64,000 nt of DNA. Origin: Styela clava (lineage: Eukaryota > Chordata > Ascidiacea > Stolidobranchia > Styelidae). Within the stretch, counting starts at the first letter, position 1. The number at the start of each line of letters is the position of its first letter. Under the pieces are notes generated by a model. It was not told the origin of the DNA, ran no database searches, and worked only from the letters and a program-made list of their open reading frames with translations. Of this stretch, positions 34,662-47,391 are shown piece after piece. The translations under genes and the position numbers were made by a program. The stretch spans positions 13,578,001-13,642,000 of the forward strand of contig NC_135251.1 in the NCBI RefSeq assembly GCF_964204865.1. The letters are read 5' to 3'.

Positions 34662-37600
34662 ATGTCAAAACGATCTTGGCCGAGTGATCGAGAATCATCG
34701 TCTAAACATGGGGATGTTTCAAATGTAAAGAAGAAATTTAAAGGTAATATTGATATACAAGAATAATGATAACCATTTATCAATATTGAAATATAGACTA
34801 TACATTTTTTGTTAAGTTTGTATAATGTAATATTTAAGATTTTATATTGTTTTAGTATGACAATATTGAAATTTTTCCAGGATCTTTGATAAATTGAATG
34901 TCATCTGTCATATTTTTTCTAAATACTATTCTTCCTAAAAAAAAATTTTCTTTAAGCAAACTCATTCAGGGATGAATCTATGCGAGATTGTGTGAGATAC
35001 TCAGAGATTGATCTATGTCCAAAGTTAAATAGGAAAAAGAACGAAAGTTATCACTTGATAAAGTTCGATACACTTGAATTCTTCAATATACTCAGAAATT
35101 TATAGTTTTCTTGCATCAATCGTATCTGTTTTAATGTAGAAGATGATGGTTCTAGTTCTTCCTCGAGTCAAGATTCTAGACGAAGCAGTGATGGAGAAGG
35201 AAAGAAGGCGTATTTCTCTGAAAAGGTAAAATAAGAAATGTCCAAAATGAATCGAATGTTATAATCGATTCAAAATTGATTGTACTCAATATTTTGAATT
35301 CTAGGTAGGCTATAATTTAGAATAGTTTAATTTGGAAAAATTATCATTTTTAGCTAATCAAGTCTCACAATATGAACAAAAATGTCTTCAGGGTTCTTTT
35401 TTACCCGGACCCTGTGGAGTTTGAAATTTCGATTTCAGATCTGACTCAAATTTCATTAGAAACATACCAAATTCTGACTCAATTGACAACATTGCGTTAA
35501 ATTTTTTATCAGGGTCAATACAGCAACTTTGCAAGTCGTATGATGACAAAGATGGGATACAGAGCAGGATCAGGGTTGGGATCAAAACAACAGGGAATTA
35601 TTGAACCTGTGGAAGCATCAAAACAAAGAGGTCGAAGAGGATTGGGATTGAGAATAATGGTAATTATCATACTCTCGAGTTTTATCTTGAAAATATTCGT
35701 ACTGTGATTACTCCATGCTCCATAATTAAGCCTACTCCATTCTATGTCAGCAAAATCTTGACCGCCAAATTTTAAAAGAATTTCAATGAATTTCTTAAGG
35801 AAGTTATGTTCATAGATTTGAGATTCTAGCAGAAATTCTGGATAAAATATCGGGCCCCAAGAAACGTGAGAAAAATTTGTAGTAGCTATCTATAGTTTTG
35901 AAATCGATTGAATAATTGGTTTCGGAGAAAAGCGATTATTTAACAACGCCTACAATGATCCATTGTTCAAACAAAATGTCATTTTAAAAATTGAGCCTGT
36001 TGAATTCAATAGAACTATCGTGATATAATTTTTACAGTCCATGGAAAAAGAAGTTGTTGTAGAATGGGATGATGGTCAACCACCAACTATCACAGAAACT
36101 GTTGATTGGATGCCAAAATGCACAGAACCATTACCAGATTATGATGAATTATGTGAATGGACCAGTGAAGGAAAGGTCAGGAAATAAGAATTGCGTAATA
36201 CTTCTCTTTACTTCCTCATTTTTGCAGCAGGATGCAATGAACCTCATTCTGTGCATATATATTTGCCAATTATCTCTCTGTTATAAATTTTTAAATTTGT
36301 TGGATCGATCAGATTGGCGTAGGGGGTCTTGATGTTTTCAATTAAAATCAGGAGTTTTGGGGAATTTGCATATTTCTCATATTTTAGAAGCATATTGAAT
36401 AAAAACAATTTGCAAAAATTGTACCCATTTTTGCTAGTGGTTGGAGTGTTGATCTGAACATTGTTGGCATGACAGGTTAAAGATCACCAGTTCAAAGCTT
36501 ATGGCCACCTTCTCATGCAGGGTGTAATAAATTGGGTTGACCAAATGCTGAAACACAAGGGTAGCTCTATAAATATTAGTGGCCATTAATATTGATACAT
36601 CAAAAATTATTTTGTCAATATAATTTTTCATTCTTTTTTTTTCAATTCTCTCCAATATATTAATCATTCAGTACTGATATGTGATATGGGAATATATTTA
36701 CGCGAATTTTAAACTTCTATTTTAATGGTTACCGTAATTGGTTATATTAAATTTATTATTTCAGAAAAAACTGACTATAGAAGATGAAACTCTTTTCTGT
36801 GATGAAGAAATTTTGAAAAAAATGTTGACTTGTAAAGTAAGTTAATGTCAAATTTTGATTAATGCTCGAATATACGAATATTAAACATCTTTCCCATTGT
36901 CATGACATTCTCAATCATGGCATTTAAAAATCAGTCAATTAAATTGATAATTACCGGTAATTAAAAAAAAAGCTGAAAGAAGAATAGTTTTTTTGTCAAA
37001 ATTCAACGAATAGTTAAATATATTTTAATATCACGACCTTAGAATATCGTTTTCAATAATGTTTATAAAAATATCGAATTTCCTCTCACACTCGCCAATG
37101 GGGATGTTTTGATTCAACATTTTAACAGTAATTATCTTAGGTATATTTTATCATAATCTAAACCCAAATCCTGTTTTTTTTAATGGAACCTGTTATTTTT
37201 CCTGATCTAATATATGCATTCCTATTCAAAAACTATATTCGTGTGTTCTCGCTTTTTATTATAGACAGTTTTTGATGATTTGGAAGGAACAGAATTGCGG
37301 CATGCTAGAACAAGGAGTAATCCGTATGAACAAATCCGTGGTGCAATTTTCCTAAATCGAGCAGCAATGAAGATGGCTAACATAGATCAAGTGTTTGATT
37401 ACATGTTCACATCACCAAAGGTATTATAAGCTAATATATATCGAGAACTCGAGAAAAAGACGGAAATGACTATGTTAGATTTTAAAACTTGTTATTGGAA
37501 TACGATAGTTTGATGAATATTGCTTTGCATTATGATTAGATACCAAAAGTTGTTAAATCATATAAGAAAGACACTATAAAAGTTCCTCTAGAATACTATA

Positions 37601-40600
37601 GTAAATTTATAGAATAAAAATATTCTTATCTAATTCAGGGTTTTAAGTTTTAATTGTATATCACAAAAACATTTTATATTTGAACAACTTTTTATATCTC
37701 TTACCTTCTCATTAATCCTGCATCTAGCAAAATAGCTTCAAATTGTTAAATATCACATCTTTCAATTTTTTATTTTTTTCAATTGCAGAATTTGGCCCCA
37801 AATGAAATCTTATATTTTGCTGATATCTGTGCCGGACCTGGAGGTTTCTCAGAGTATATTTTATGGAGACGTAAATGGAGAGCTAAGGGATTCGGTTTTA
37901 CTCTGAAAGGACAAAATGATTTCAAATTGGAAAATTTTTTTGCTGCTGATCCAGAGTTATTCGAACCTCATTACGGTAATATATTGCTTTTTGTTGTAAT
38001 AGAAGTTTGTATATTATCAGCTTGGCAGTTGTCGAATCTTGTTAAGTGTTAGGAATATGCTTGTCGTTGCACCTCTTATTGCACTGAATGAGTACGCATG
38101 ATCTAATCGTATGGGGGAGAATTATGAGCAAGAGGAGTGCTAGAGCTCTCACCATTGTATGTTGGTTCCTATTATCATTGATCGGTTATGCCTTTCTCTA
38201 TCAAGTCTATGTATCTGAAACAAATAACTGGTTAAGTATTTCCATTCCCGACATGGACTGGATTTTAGAAAATCGGAATCTTCAATATCCAATGGTTACA
38301 TACTCAGATTAGATTCAGATTCATTTATTGTTACCACCAATGCCAATGAAACTTTGTTTATAAACGTTTTTGTCAATCGGTTTTTGTTTGTCAAGGTGTG
38401 AATGGAGTCAATGGTGATGGTGATATAATGAATACAGATAATTTGGAAGAATTTAAAAGTTTCGTTTTGGAAAATACTGACAATAAAGGTGTTCACTTTG
38501 TTATGGCTGATGGGGTGAGTTTGCGACCACAAAATATGTGGATTGTATGATTTGAAATGAAAATTGTACAACTGTATAAAAAGCCTGTAATAACTGGTTA
38601 ACAGTAACATTGTCTAAGCAGGGATGGCCATTGGCCTTAATCAAATCATTTGCTCATTTGCTTCTGAAAAATTTTGATTCCAATTCCGAACTATGGGAAA
38701 ATCAAATCTCGATAACGAGCACTTCGGCTTATGCAATTGTTCTTTATTAAGGGATTAGTAAACTCAATACTTTTTGATTTACTGTAAGAAGTTTTTACTT
38801 CTATTCCCATCAAAAGACTGAAATCTTGACTTTGTGAAATTCAGGATTTAAACAACAACAACAATATATGGCATCGATGAATTCCCTTTGCAATTTTAAA
38901 TTTTTTTAAGACTTTATGGACACCCTATACTACTCTAGTGAAAACAGTTTGAAGTTGGTATGAGTTTTCTTCATTTCCAGGGATTCTCAGTTGAAGGCCA
39001 AGAAAACATTCAAGAAATTTTAACAAAGCAATTGTTGCTTTGTCAATTTGCATGTGCATTGAGTATCGTTGGTATGGGAGGCAGTTTTATTTGCAAAACG
39101 TTTGACCTATTCACACAGTTTTCTGTTGGTCTTGTTTACCTTCTTAGAAGAGCTTTTGAAGATGTAACGATATTCAAACCAATAACAAGTAGACCCGCAA
39201 ATTCTGAAAGGTAGATAGAGTAGATATTGGTTGGGCATTGTTGTTAATTATTGGGCATAACGGATGTTTCCCTGAAAATTAATCCCAGAAAAATCTTACT
39301 ATATATCCTTCCTATATTTAACAATTCTAAATATTTTTATACTTATTTTGAGATTGTTTTCGAGAGTTGGCACTTATAAACTAGTTTATATGTTTCAGAA
39401 ACATCACAAACAACTTTTTTGGGACTAATGTTTGATCATGCTTTTCCACTAAAATTCACCACTGAGTTTGATGACTGAAATTTTTTTTTATTGTTTCAGA
39501 TATGTTGTATGTAGAGGCTACAAAGATGAACAAAGACTTATCGGAGATTTTCTTTTGTCCATCAATCAAACATTAAATGAAATGAAAGGAACAGATTACG
39601 ATGTTAATTCAGTCGTTCCTCTGGACTTGTTAATGGAAGACACTGGATTCTGTGAATATGTTAAACAATCTAATGAAAGGTAATATTGGTAGATATTTTT
39701 ATTATTAATATGATGCTTATTCATGTCCAAACAAGATCCTGTACAATCACCCACTGATATCTTACGATATGTAAGGAACTACTATTTTTCAGTGCCGCCT
39801 ACCCAATTACATTCTGGGTTGTGTACCCTGCGAAGCCGACACAGTCAAGTCTAATGCTTTAACCAACAAATTAGAGGCTAATCAGTTTGAGCTTTTTAAC
39901 AACATACTACTTGTTTTACATAACTAAATTGGTGCTAAGCGTTAAAAATACGCTTGCTGGACTTCTCGTCGCAGTAGGGTGGTTCATGAACTGCTAGTAG
40001 GTTACGACTTCCTCCATCATCAAGTTCAGGTATCTGAAACAAAGAACTGGCTAAATAAACCCATGGACTGGACATGGACATGGACTGGTAACCGGGCCGT
40101 GATTAAGCCGCCTTATTGGCTTCCCTGCCACCGGGATACAATGCTATCTTATATAGTCAAATTAAATTGTATAGTACTGATAAAGGGTACATAGCTCGTC
40201 ATTTCTTCATCAATCATATCATTTCTCTACTCATTTTTAACCCAATGCCACGACTCACTTGATATGAAATGTGTTAATACTCAATTAACCGGCTATAGCA
40301 GTGGTCAGCAACCACCGGGCCGTGGCCCATCGCCGGTCCGCGGAAAGGTTACTGCCGGTCCGCAGAGAGGTGACACAAAAACGGACAAGGCCGTAATAAA
40401 ACCTCTACAAGCTAACCACAAACCTCACGACTAAAAAACAGCACCCAACAGTAAACCAGACAAACACAACACCAGGGGTCGGAAAAAATGCAGCCCGCGA
40501 GCTAATTTGTTGCGGCCCTTGAACAACCCGACATTTAATAAACAAAACAAAAATTAATCCCAAATTTATTATTGTCTCTACCTGGATTTATGTGGTGATA

Positions 40601-43600
40601 AGTGCTGCTGTACGGCGCTTCTTATGTAACAAGTAGCGTCAGTTGTATGTCGTTCGAGTTAATTTTGATTTTCAAAATTTGAAAATGTCTGGAAAATGGA
40701 GCGACATGGGTCGAGCATTCCAAAGTGCTCTGAACAAAAAAAAATATTTTTCTTTCTTGCGCATTCCAAAACCAGTTTGCTCGATATGCCCAGTCAGCAT
40801 CGCAGTTGTTGAGGGCTTCAATGTTAAACTCGTTACGAAACGAGTCGTCGAAAATTTGGACCCCGGGACCCGGGACTGCGCCACAGCTCAACTGTGCGAC
40901 AGTGCAAAACTTGTAATGTGCAAGTTCGGGAGAACATAATAATTATAGCTTTGAGCAGCTTTATCTAAAATGCATTACACTTAGATTAAATTTCATACTC
41001 GCTTGTCAGATCATCATTTGGCTGACGAGTTGCCATAAAAACATCATCTTTCACATTGATAATAAGTACATAAGAACAATGTATTGTTGGATGATAATAA
41101 AAACGCCACATATACATCTCATTGGGACAGGCTTTCAACACAGCAATAGAAGGGTAAACTCGATTGTTCGAAGGCGGAAATATTGCGGCCCTCGCGCTAC
41201 CAGAAATGTTTATATTTGGCCCGCAAGTACATGATGTTTGCCGACCACTGCATAACACTATTGAGCAACATGTCTGATTTCATAAACAATTGCCATGTCA
41301 GTATGTCGCAATAATGCTGGGTCAATTGTTTTCTCTACGCCCGTATGAGAATGGTTCTCATCAGTCCGACTAAGTCACTAAGATCTCCCCAACAAACGAT
41401 ACAGGCATTGTTAACAATATTGATAATTGCATTGTTTTCAATATTGATAACTACAAAAACGAGATATCGAAATAGGCTGGAAGTAAGAAAAACGTTACGT
41501 GTGTCAATGTCGACCACATCTCGAATATGGGAACAGTTAATGGCCATCAAACAAATACAGACATCACATTAAATAGCATCACCATCGTTTTTAGTATATT
41601 GTCAACATAAATTTCCTAATGCGTATAATTTATTGCATAGGCTTAGTTCGTTTGTATAAGAGGTGGTCCGCCAAAAGTTTGGTGAAGCTTTACCGGTCCG
41701 TCACTTGAAAAAGGTTGCCGACCACTGGGCTATAGTCATACACTCATTTACATTCATCATTCCTTTATTAGAATTGCTGACGCACAAAGCAGAGCACTGG
41801 CGAAGCTACATGCGTTTGCGAAAGACAGGTGAGGATGAATTTCTTTAATTGCGATAATTTAGTTTATTTACGGTTTGTCATTTATAAAATTCCCCCTCCA
41901 ATAAGCTGCATGCCGACAAGTGCCATTGACTAGTATTTACAGACTTGTCATAACCACAATAGGTTCACATTTAGTTCTTAATGATCTATCTATGTTCACT
42001 CGCAATTTCTTGATCAATAATATATATGATTGTAAATGTGCAAACCGTGCTTGGCCCATAAAAAGTGGTGCACATTCACATAAAAAGCTGCAATTCATGT
42101 TATTGGATTAAAAAGTTTAGCTTATTTTTTTTTGCAGAAGTTTGAAAGAAATGAGTCAAGCACAAATAAGAAAAGAATGTTTACAACTGTGGCAAGTTCC
42201 AGATGAAATTCGTGCTGCACCTCCTCGAATTAATATTAGAGAATGCTATGAAAAATTTACTCAAGGTCTGTTTTGTCTTCTATATCATCGCTTTTTGAAA
42301 TGAATCGAAGAAATAGCATTCTTGAATCAAACTATACAGGTGTTATGAGAAACGTTTACAATTCAATTAAATGCTCTGACTGTTTATTATTCCTAATTTG
42401 CTAAACCTTGCTGAATCCCAATCCTCGTGTAGTAATGAGACATTGTCATTATATAGTTGTATAGAAATGCGCCAGAACTCGTGTACTACGAGAGATAATC
42501 TGAGTAATCCTGTTTCACTGTCAGCTAAGGTTATGCGAGACTAGCTACCCATGCATCGTCTATGCCTTTTCGCTGGTGGATACGTATGTATAATGAATGG
42601 ATAAAAATAACTATTTCTATGTGATACAAGACACTTTGTTAATATTACAGAAATAGATTTGTGTTTTTGTGTCGCAAGACTTTTGAATCACATAAAATAA
42701 TCTATTTTCAACTTGTCTTGTGAAAATTTGATTCGATTATATATTTAAACGATATATTACATGACATGCACCTATTTCAAAACCTTGTTGAAACATGCGT
42801 GGACATGGACAGCCTTAATTTTTCAAGTCTTCCTGAAAAATTTTGAAATCCTTCATTTCAGGTATGAAAAGTCCAATAGAAATTTTAAAAACGCCAAGGA
42901 TGTTGGATCATGAAAATGCTAGCAATTTATCCAGAGTTTATGATTATAGATGCTGTGTTTGTACAGGAAGAAGGGCTCTCATTGTCTCTTTAGGGGTAAG
43001 TTCTTTTTTTATTTCGCTACCATGTCGCTCCTCCTCACCAGATTATCGTTTGTCATTGTTTTATGAACACAAAATGGACGGTATTGTTTTTTTATAATAT
43101 TCACGTTTCGATTCGAAAAGGTGTTTTTCAAGCTAAGTGAGGAATCCTTAATTCTAAATAACTGAAAAATGCTGCAACATTCCTTAAAAAACTGAAAATA
43201 TATTTTGTATTCCAGGGAGCGAGAATATATGAATGGCATTATACAGCAGGTAGATGGGTAGCTTGTCCTGACATCAATTGTCAAATACCTAGAAATTCAA
43301 TATTAGAAGTTGACATGGTCCAAGAGATGAAGGGAGAAGTGAGATTTGCATTTGTTTTATTCAAATATTTCACATCTTGAGGAGTGTCGTACTTGTTCTA
43401 GTTAATTACTTTTAAACTGTGCAATGCGCATATCAAATGCGAAATATCAATGTATTTCCTAATAAGTACTTCTGATCTGCCTCATGTCGAAGAACTTAAC
43501 ATAAAGTGATAAAATATGTTAATATTAACTTGACAGAGAAAGGTACAAATGGCCACATGATACCACAATATGATAGTCTATGTGCACAAAAACCAGTTCA

Positions 43601-46600
43601 CAATTGGCAATGATAAAATGTGAATATTATAAAACTTATCCCAATTATATATTAGTAAAGTTCTCTCGAATGTGTCATGATTTGTACAACAGAATATGTC
43701 ATGAGGTTCGTTAGTTCCAACATTCATTATCTTTTCAGGGAAAGGGCCAGAGAAAAAGCTTGGCTGTACATGTTGTTGATGCTATTGCTCTAAGTGGAGA
43801 AGATATCAGCAGAAAACACTATACTGAAAGGTACTTTAGTCTTGTTATAAGCTTGGGAGCTGGTCTGGAGTCAGAATGGCTTCGGTGCACAATATATAAA
43901 AGCTGTGGCTCATGCACCAGTGCTTTTTTTTTACCTTTAACTGGTGCCAGACTCTATATTTAATGATGTGCTATGGTATGGCCTTTTACTAGGCATTCCT
44001 AACAAGCTGTGTGACGCAATGCACTAAGCATTAGGAGTTCGCTCGCCACCTCGCCTCTTACCAATTCCATGTATCTTAAACAAAAAACTAACTAACTAAT
44101 CCCATACTCTTCATGGACTGGTAACCTGACAAGAGACGTGGTTCGCCATATGTTTGAGCTGTTTTATCGACTTTCCGCTCCCCTGGAATAAATCCCATCC
44201 TAGTATATTGAAGAATGCTCCAAAGTTTTGTTATCGAGTTCATGTACTCGGGGGACCTTAGAGTGGTTGTCTTGAGTAAACTCACTCATTAAATTCCTCT
44301 GATTCCATAGTGCTGGACTGATGAAAACCAGTAAGTTCTTTTTACGACTGGTTATGCTTCAATACAACTGATTAATGAGTATTTTCAATTCTGATTTCAG
44401 AATGAATGACATTCGATTGTTTGTAACTGCCATTTCAAAACCTTCAATTCCAAATATGAATATTGTAAGAGCAAAACAAGTTTATAGAAGCGAACATATC
44501 GAAGAAGTCTTCAAATGGTAAGTATCCCTAGATAATCAACTTTTTAACATGAATTCAAGAGTTAACTAAAATCTATGCTATAACTTCAGGGTTTCCAATT
44601 TTTGGTGTATGCCCCCTTAAACTGTAGGGCTATTGGTGGCCCCCTAGCACAAAGTTATCAGAATTAAATCGACTGTTTTTTTTACACAACTTCAATTAGA
44701 AAACTGTTGCTGACAACACACATATGTACTCAAAACGTTGTTGTGATGCCATTAAATCGACTGTTTTTTTTACACAACTTCAATTAGAAAACTGTTGCTG
44801 ACAACACACATATGTACTCAAAACGTTGTTGTGATGCCATTTCAAAGACGATCCACCAATGGTGGCCAATCCGGTAGTATAGTTCCATATATTATCATCT
44901 TTTATGTTCTCATTTTTTACATTCTAGCTTGAGCATGAAAAAAGTGAAAGGATTCGGGATCGAACCCAGGTTATGTTGTGATATTGAAAACAATGATAGT
45001 TGGTTCGTACCATCAGGACTTTGCTTCACAAAAATCACCAAAGGTTTGTCATATATATCTTTTCATTTTACCAAACTAGATATAAATCATTAGTAAAATA
45101 GCAGTCAAAACTGTAACTATTTTTACCGAAAATCCACACGCGAAACTTCAAAATTATTTGGGGCCGGTGTTTCCAGAATTATATTTCGGCATTCTTAAAC
45201 GCGCACTTTCTCGACCGGCTTATGATTATTAGCTAATCAAGATTGTTTATTATCGCGTTATAGTTCTTTTCATATATATTCAAAACAATGAAAGTCATTT
45301 TATAAAATAAAACTTAAAAGTAGGGCTAATGATCCAAAATAAAGAATTAGGTGCGGTCTGAATCAAATACTCGAAAAGTCCGGATTTGGATCGCGGTCTG
45401 CCAGTTGAGTAGCCCTGCTGTAGTATACCAGGGCTGGGAAGTCGGAGTTTGGGCATGTTATGACATTAGTCAGAGTCTTATTTTCAAATCCCTCTAAGTT
45501 TGAGTCAAAATTGGAGTCTGAATTTTAATGGTGATGAAAGTAGCCAAAATTTTTGGTACTCCCGTAGTATGCGCAAATAGATGGCGGACACCGGAACTTA
45601 TGATGTGTATCAGGTTAGGCCGTAATTTCAGGTACAAATACTACAGGAGTCCCTTGGCTAGTCCCCGAACTTGTAATAGAACTAAAATAAGGAAAATTGG
45701 AATAAAATTATGGCCTAACCCTAACCTGGTACACATCCTATGGTTAGGTGTCCGCCATCTTGTTCCACATACTACGGTAGCGCCAAATTTTCTGCAGGGA
45801 GGGAAAAATAAAATAAGATTACTGAGCATTCTCAACAATATATCAAACGAATCTTTCATACACCAAAGTATTTTTCTAAAGCTGAAGTCTAAATTATTTT
45901 AATTAAAGTCCGAGTCGATTGAAAATTTTCTCCGATTCCACAGCCCTGAAGAAATACGGTACACACTAATAGTTATCAATATAGTGTGCACAGCCGTCCT
46001 TTTTTAACAAATTCACTATTAATTTCCCAATTTCAATGCCATCTTTGAACTGTGTTTTGGTAAACCAATTTGTTTAATTCTTTTTGTAACATTTGTTTAA
46101 ATTCAGATCCATGGACAATGGCATTCAGTAAGTCACGAAATCGAAAATATTTCTTCAACTCAAATGATCGAACATCGTCGTTCGAATGTCCGCCTGATTT
46201 CTGTGCAACATATGAGTAAGTTAAAACAGCAAAAATAATGTTCATTTTTAAATTTAACATTGCACCTCTTGATTACACTGTGAAAGAGGACTACTGGACT
46301 CTGTTTCGTTGGTTTGCCTAATGGCCGGCCGGTTTTGGCTTCCTCCATCATCAAATCAGATGCATCTGAAATAAATGCCTGATTACCTATTCTCATACCT
46401 GACATGGGTGGGTAACCGGACAAAAACCCTTTGTTTGCTATGATCGAGCCCTCTTATAGGCTTTCTAAGTTACGTTTCAACCCCACTTCATTCTTATTTT
46501 GAAACTTTAAATTCATCTCTGCTAGAGTCTACACTTGCTATGTCAAGTACAATTCTTAGAAGAAATTTTCATTGGTTAAATGTGTTAATGGATACAACCT

Positions 46601-46754
46601 CTTGACACTGCCTTAATTTTTTAGAATGTGTGCTTCAAGTCGCTGGTATTGGAGTTGGGAAGAAGGTGTCAAAGTTCATGAAAGTCAACAACATTCCAGA
46701 GAGAATATTTTATCAAGAGATGAAATCGTTCAATTTCTTCATCAACAAACTTGA
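34662..46754 (+). CDS. CMTR1: Cap-specific mRNA (nucleoside-2'-O-)methyltransferase 1
   Basis: Nineteen exons: 34662-34743, 35140-35225, 35513-35659, 36038-36175, 36765-36836, 37265-37420, 37789-37975, 38396-38514, 38981-39210, 39500-39679, 41772-41828, 42138-42265, 42862-42995, 43216-43338, 43739-43830, 44401-44517, 44928-45043, 46107-46215, 46625-46754. Phases close to 800 residues (human 835). The nuclear enzyme methylates the first transcribed nucleotide to form cap 1. Domains: basic N-terminus (KKKFK), G-patch (about 57-105, [10 protein letters not shown] and [10 protein letters not shown]), RrmJ-like methyltransferase with SAM loop [13 protein letters not shown] (from 238) and catalytic Lys211, Asp328, Lys368 ([23 protein letters not shown]), guanylyltransferase-like domain, and a C-terminal WW domain ([16 protein letters not shown], about 724-750). 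Intron 10 (39680-41771) is swollen by SINEs and nested hAT elements; intron 17 has another. Confidence 0.96.
36425..36605 (+). mobile_element. tRNA-like SINE copy in CMTR1 intron 4
   Basis: Shares AGGTTAAAGATCACCAGTTC and GCAGGGTGTAATAAATTGGG with copies at 50308 and 63245. The GTTCAAAGC stretch is a decayed RNA polymerase III B box. Confidence 0.55.
38047..38285 (+). mobile_element. SINE copy (decayed) in CMTR1 intron 7
   Basis: Shares with the copy at 51555 the order GTTGGTTCC, TCGGTTATG, then GTATCTGAAACAAATAACTG and CCGACATGGACTGG. The tRNA-like head is strongly eroded. Same family as copies at 39960, 43970, 46264 and 51555. Confidence 0.6.
39745..39885 (-). mobile_element. tRNA-like SINE, reverse orientation, CMTR1 intron 10
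   Basis: Read on the minus strand, TTGGTTAAAGCATTAGAC resembles a tRNA A box region and is followed by GGTACACAACCC and a GTAATTGGGTAGGCGGCA stretch. The same order (GAACTACTATTTTT, CCTACCCA) is found at 62960-63185. Confidence 0.55.
39960..40150 (+). mobile_element. SINE body in CMTR1 intron 10
   Basis: Contains GTAGGGTGGTTCATGAACTG, TTCCTCCATCATCAAG, AACTGGCTAAATAAACCC and a short GGACAT triplication, then GGTAACCGGGCCGTG. This matches the body and 3' tail of the 51555 SINE. Confidence 0.65.
40473..41250 (+). mobile_element. Nested hAT element inside the 40299 element
   Basis: Starts CAGGGGTCGGAAAAAATGCA and ends TTTGCCGACCACTG. It is flanked by CACAACAC (40465-40472) and CATAACAC (41251-41258), a 7-of-8 match. 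GCAGCCCGC and GGCCCGC words lie near the ends. The + strand frame at about 40683-40860 with CSICPVS may be a decayed BED-type zinc finger, but the second half of such a finger is missing. Confidence 0.7.
41420..41572 (+). pseudogene. hAT transposase C-terminal fragment
   Basis: The frame reads [20 protein letters not shown] and then [19 protein letters not shown] before a stop. This matches the extreme C-terminus of ZBED/SCAND3-type hAT transposases, which ends with a KYRNRL...DLRVALS...RI..L...KQ.Q.SH pattern. It has no upstream catalytic core and belongs to the outer 40299-41727 element. Confidence 0.8.
43970..44230 (+). mobile_element. SINE copy in CMTR1 intron 15
   Basis: TGACGCAATGCACTAAGCATTAGGA resembles, in shortened form, the head of the 51555 copy; then ACTAACTAATCCCATAC, GGACTGGTAACC and GTGGTTCGCCATAT. 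The tail GGAATAAATCCCATCCTA is shared with 50308. Confidence 0.6.
44663..44838. repeat. Perfect 88-bp tandem duplication
   Basis: Two adjacent copies (44663-44750 and 44751-44838) of a unit beginning ATTAAATCGACTG appear identical by eye, including an 8-T run. They lie in CMTR1 intron 16, next to a hAT-like CAGGGTTTCCAATTTTTGG end at about 44588. Confidence 0.93.
45429..45948. mobile_element. CAGGGCTG-type hAT MITE in CMTR1 intron 17
   Basis: Begins CAGGGCTGGGAAGTCGGAG and ends CTCCGATTCCACAGCCCTG, an inverted-repeat pair common in animal non-autonomous hAT families. Flanking 8-mers do not match exactly. MITE copy D is inserted in the middle. Confidence 0.65.
45553..45786. mobile_element. 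MITE copy D of the GTACCAGGTTAGGG family
   Basis: The left end TTGGTACTCCCGTAGTATG and AGATGGCGGAC find their inverted partners at the right end (CATACTACGGTAGCGCCAA and TCCGCCATCT). The body shares GAATAAAATTATGGCCTAAC with copy C. It sits nested in the hAT MITE at 45429-45948. Confidence 0.8.
46264..46480 (+). mobile_element. SINE copy in CMTR1 intron 18
   Basis: Contains GGCTTCCTCCATCATCAAAT, GCATCTGAAATAAATG, CCTGACATGGGTGGGTAACC and GGACAAAAACCC, matching the body and tail of the 51555 SINE. Confidence 0.6.
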
Positions 46755-47385
46755 ACTGGGAACATCTATTTTCGGAAAATATTGGAGAGACTCTTTTAGT
46801 GCTTTAGCCGAGTTACAGCTAAATTTTCGTCAAGTGACTAGTGTATTACTTATAACGTTTTTTTTCTGTTTGCTATCTAGTTTTATACATTTTACAACGA
46901 TCCAATGCATTTTACAATACGACATTACATGAAAATAGTAATGCCATCCGGTGTGTATGAAGCCCTATTGTTGTGCATTTTTCTGAATATGTATTTATTA
47001 TATATAATCTTTTGAGTTGAAAAGCTTTAATTTGGGTCTAATTACTCTTCTGAAAAACGTAAATCAGAACAGATATTTTTTATTTACAAATCTTCAAATG
47101 AACAATTTGCAGGCAATTAAAGTTTCCAAAATCAACACTTGAGTTCTCTATAAGATTGTTTGGGGAGGACTATCAGGATTTTATTCCGCAAAGTGAATTC
47201 AAAGGCTAGGTTTTTTAGAGAATCAGTCTGGCAGAATATTTATCGAACCATAGCGCTTTACTACTTTTTTCATCAGTATCATAATAAGGAAGTGTCTAGT
47301 GATGCTTTTGTAATGGTATTTTCGGGCATACAATATGTTTCGTTCGCTCTCCAAAAACAATTTGTGTGGATTATGGAGCTTTTAA

Positions 47386-47391
47386 AATAAA
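47386..47391 (+). promoter_or_regulatory. Possible polyadenylation signal for CMTR1
   Basis: First canonical AATAAA after the CMTR1 stop that I could find, about 630 nt downstream. Confidence 0.35.

Larger units (their letters stand above)
40299..41727 (+). mobile_element. hAT element in CMTR1 intron 10, exact 8-bp TSD
   Basis: Ends CAGTGGTCAGCAACC and GGTTGCCGACCACTG, flanked by GGCTATAG on both sides (40291-40298 and 41728-41735). CCGGTCCG words lie inside both ends. It carries a C-terminal transposase remnant and has a second hAT element inserted into it. Confidence 0.93.

Noticed and set aside
46630..46932. 100-codon frame after CMTR1 exon 18
   Set aside because: It is a shifted reading of CMTR1 exon 19; the correct frame gives the conserved [14 protein letters not shown] end.
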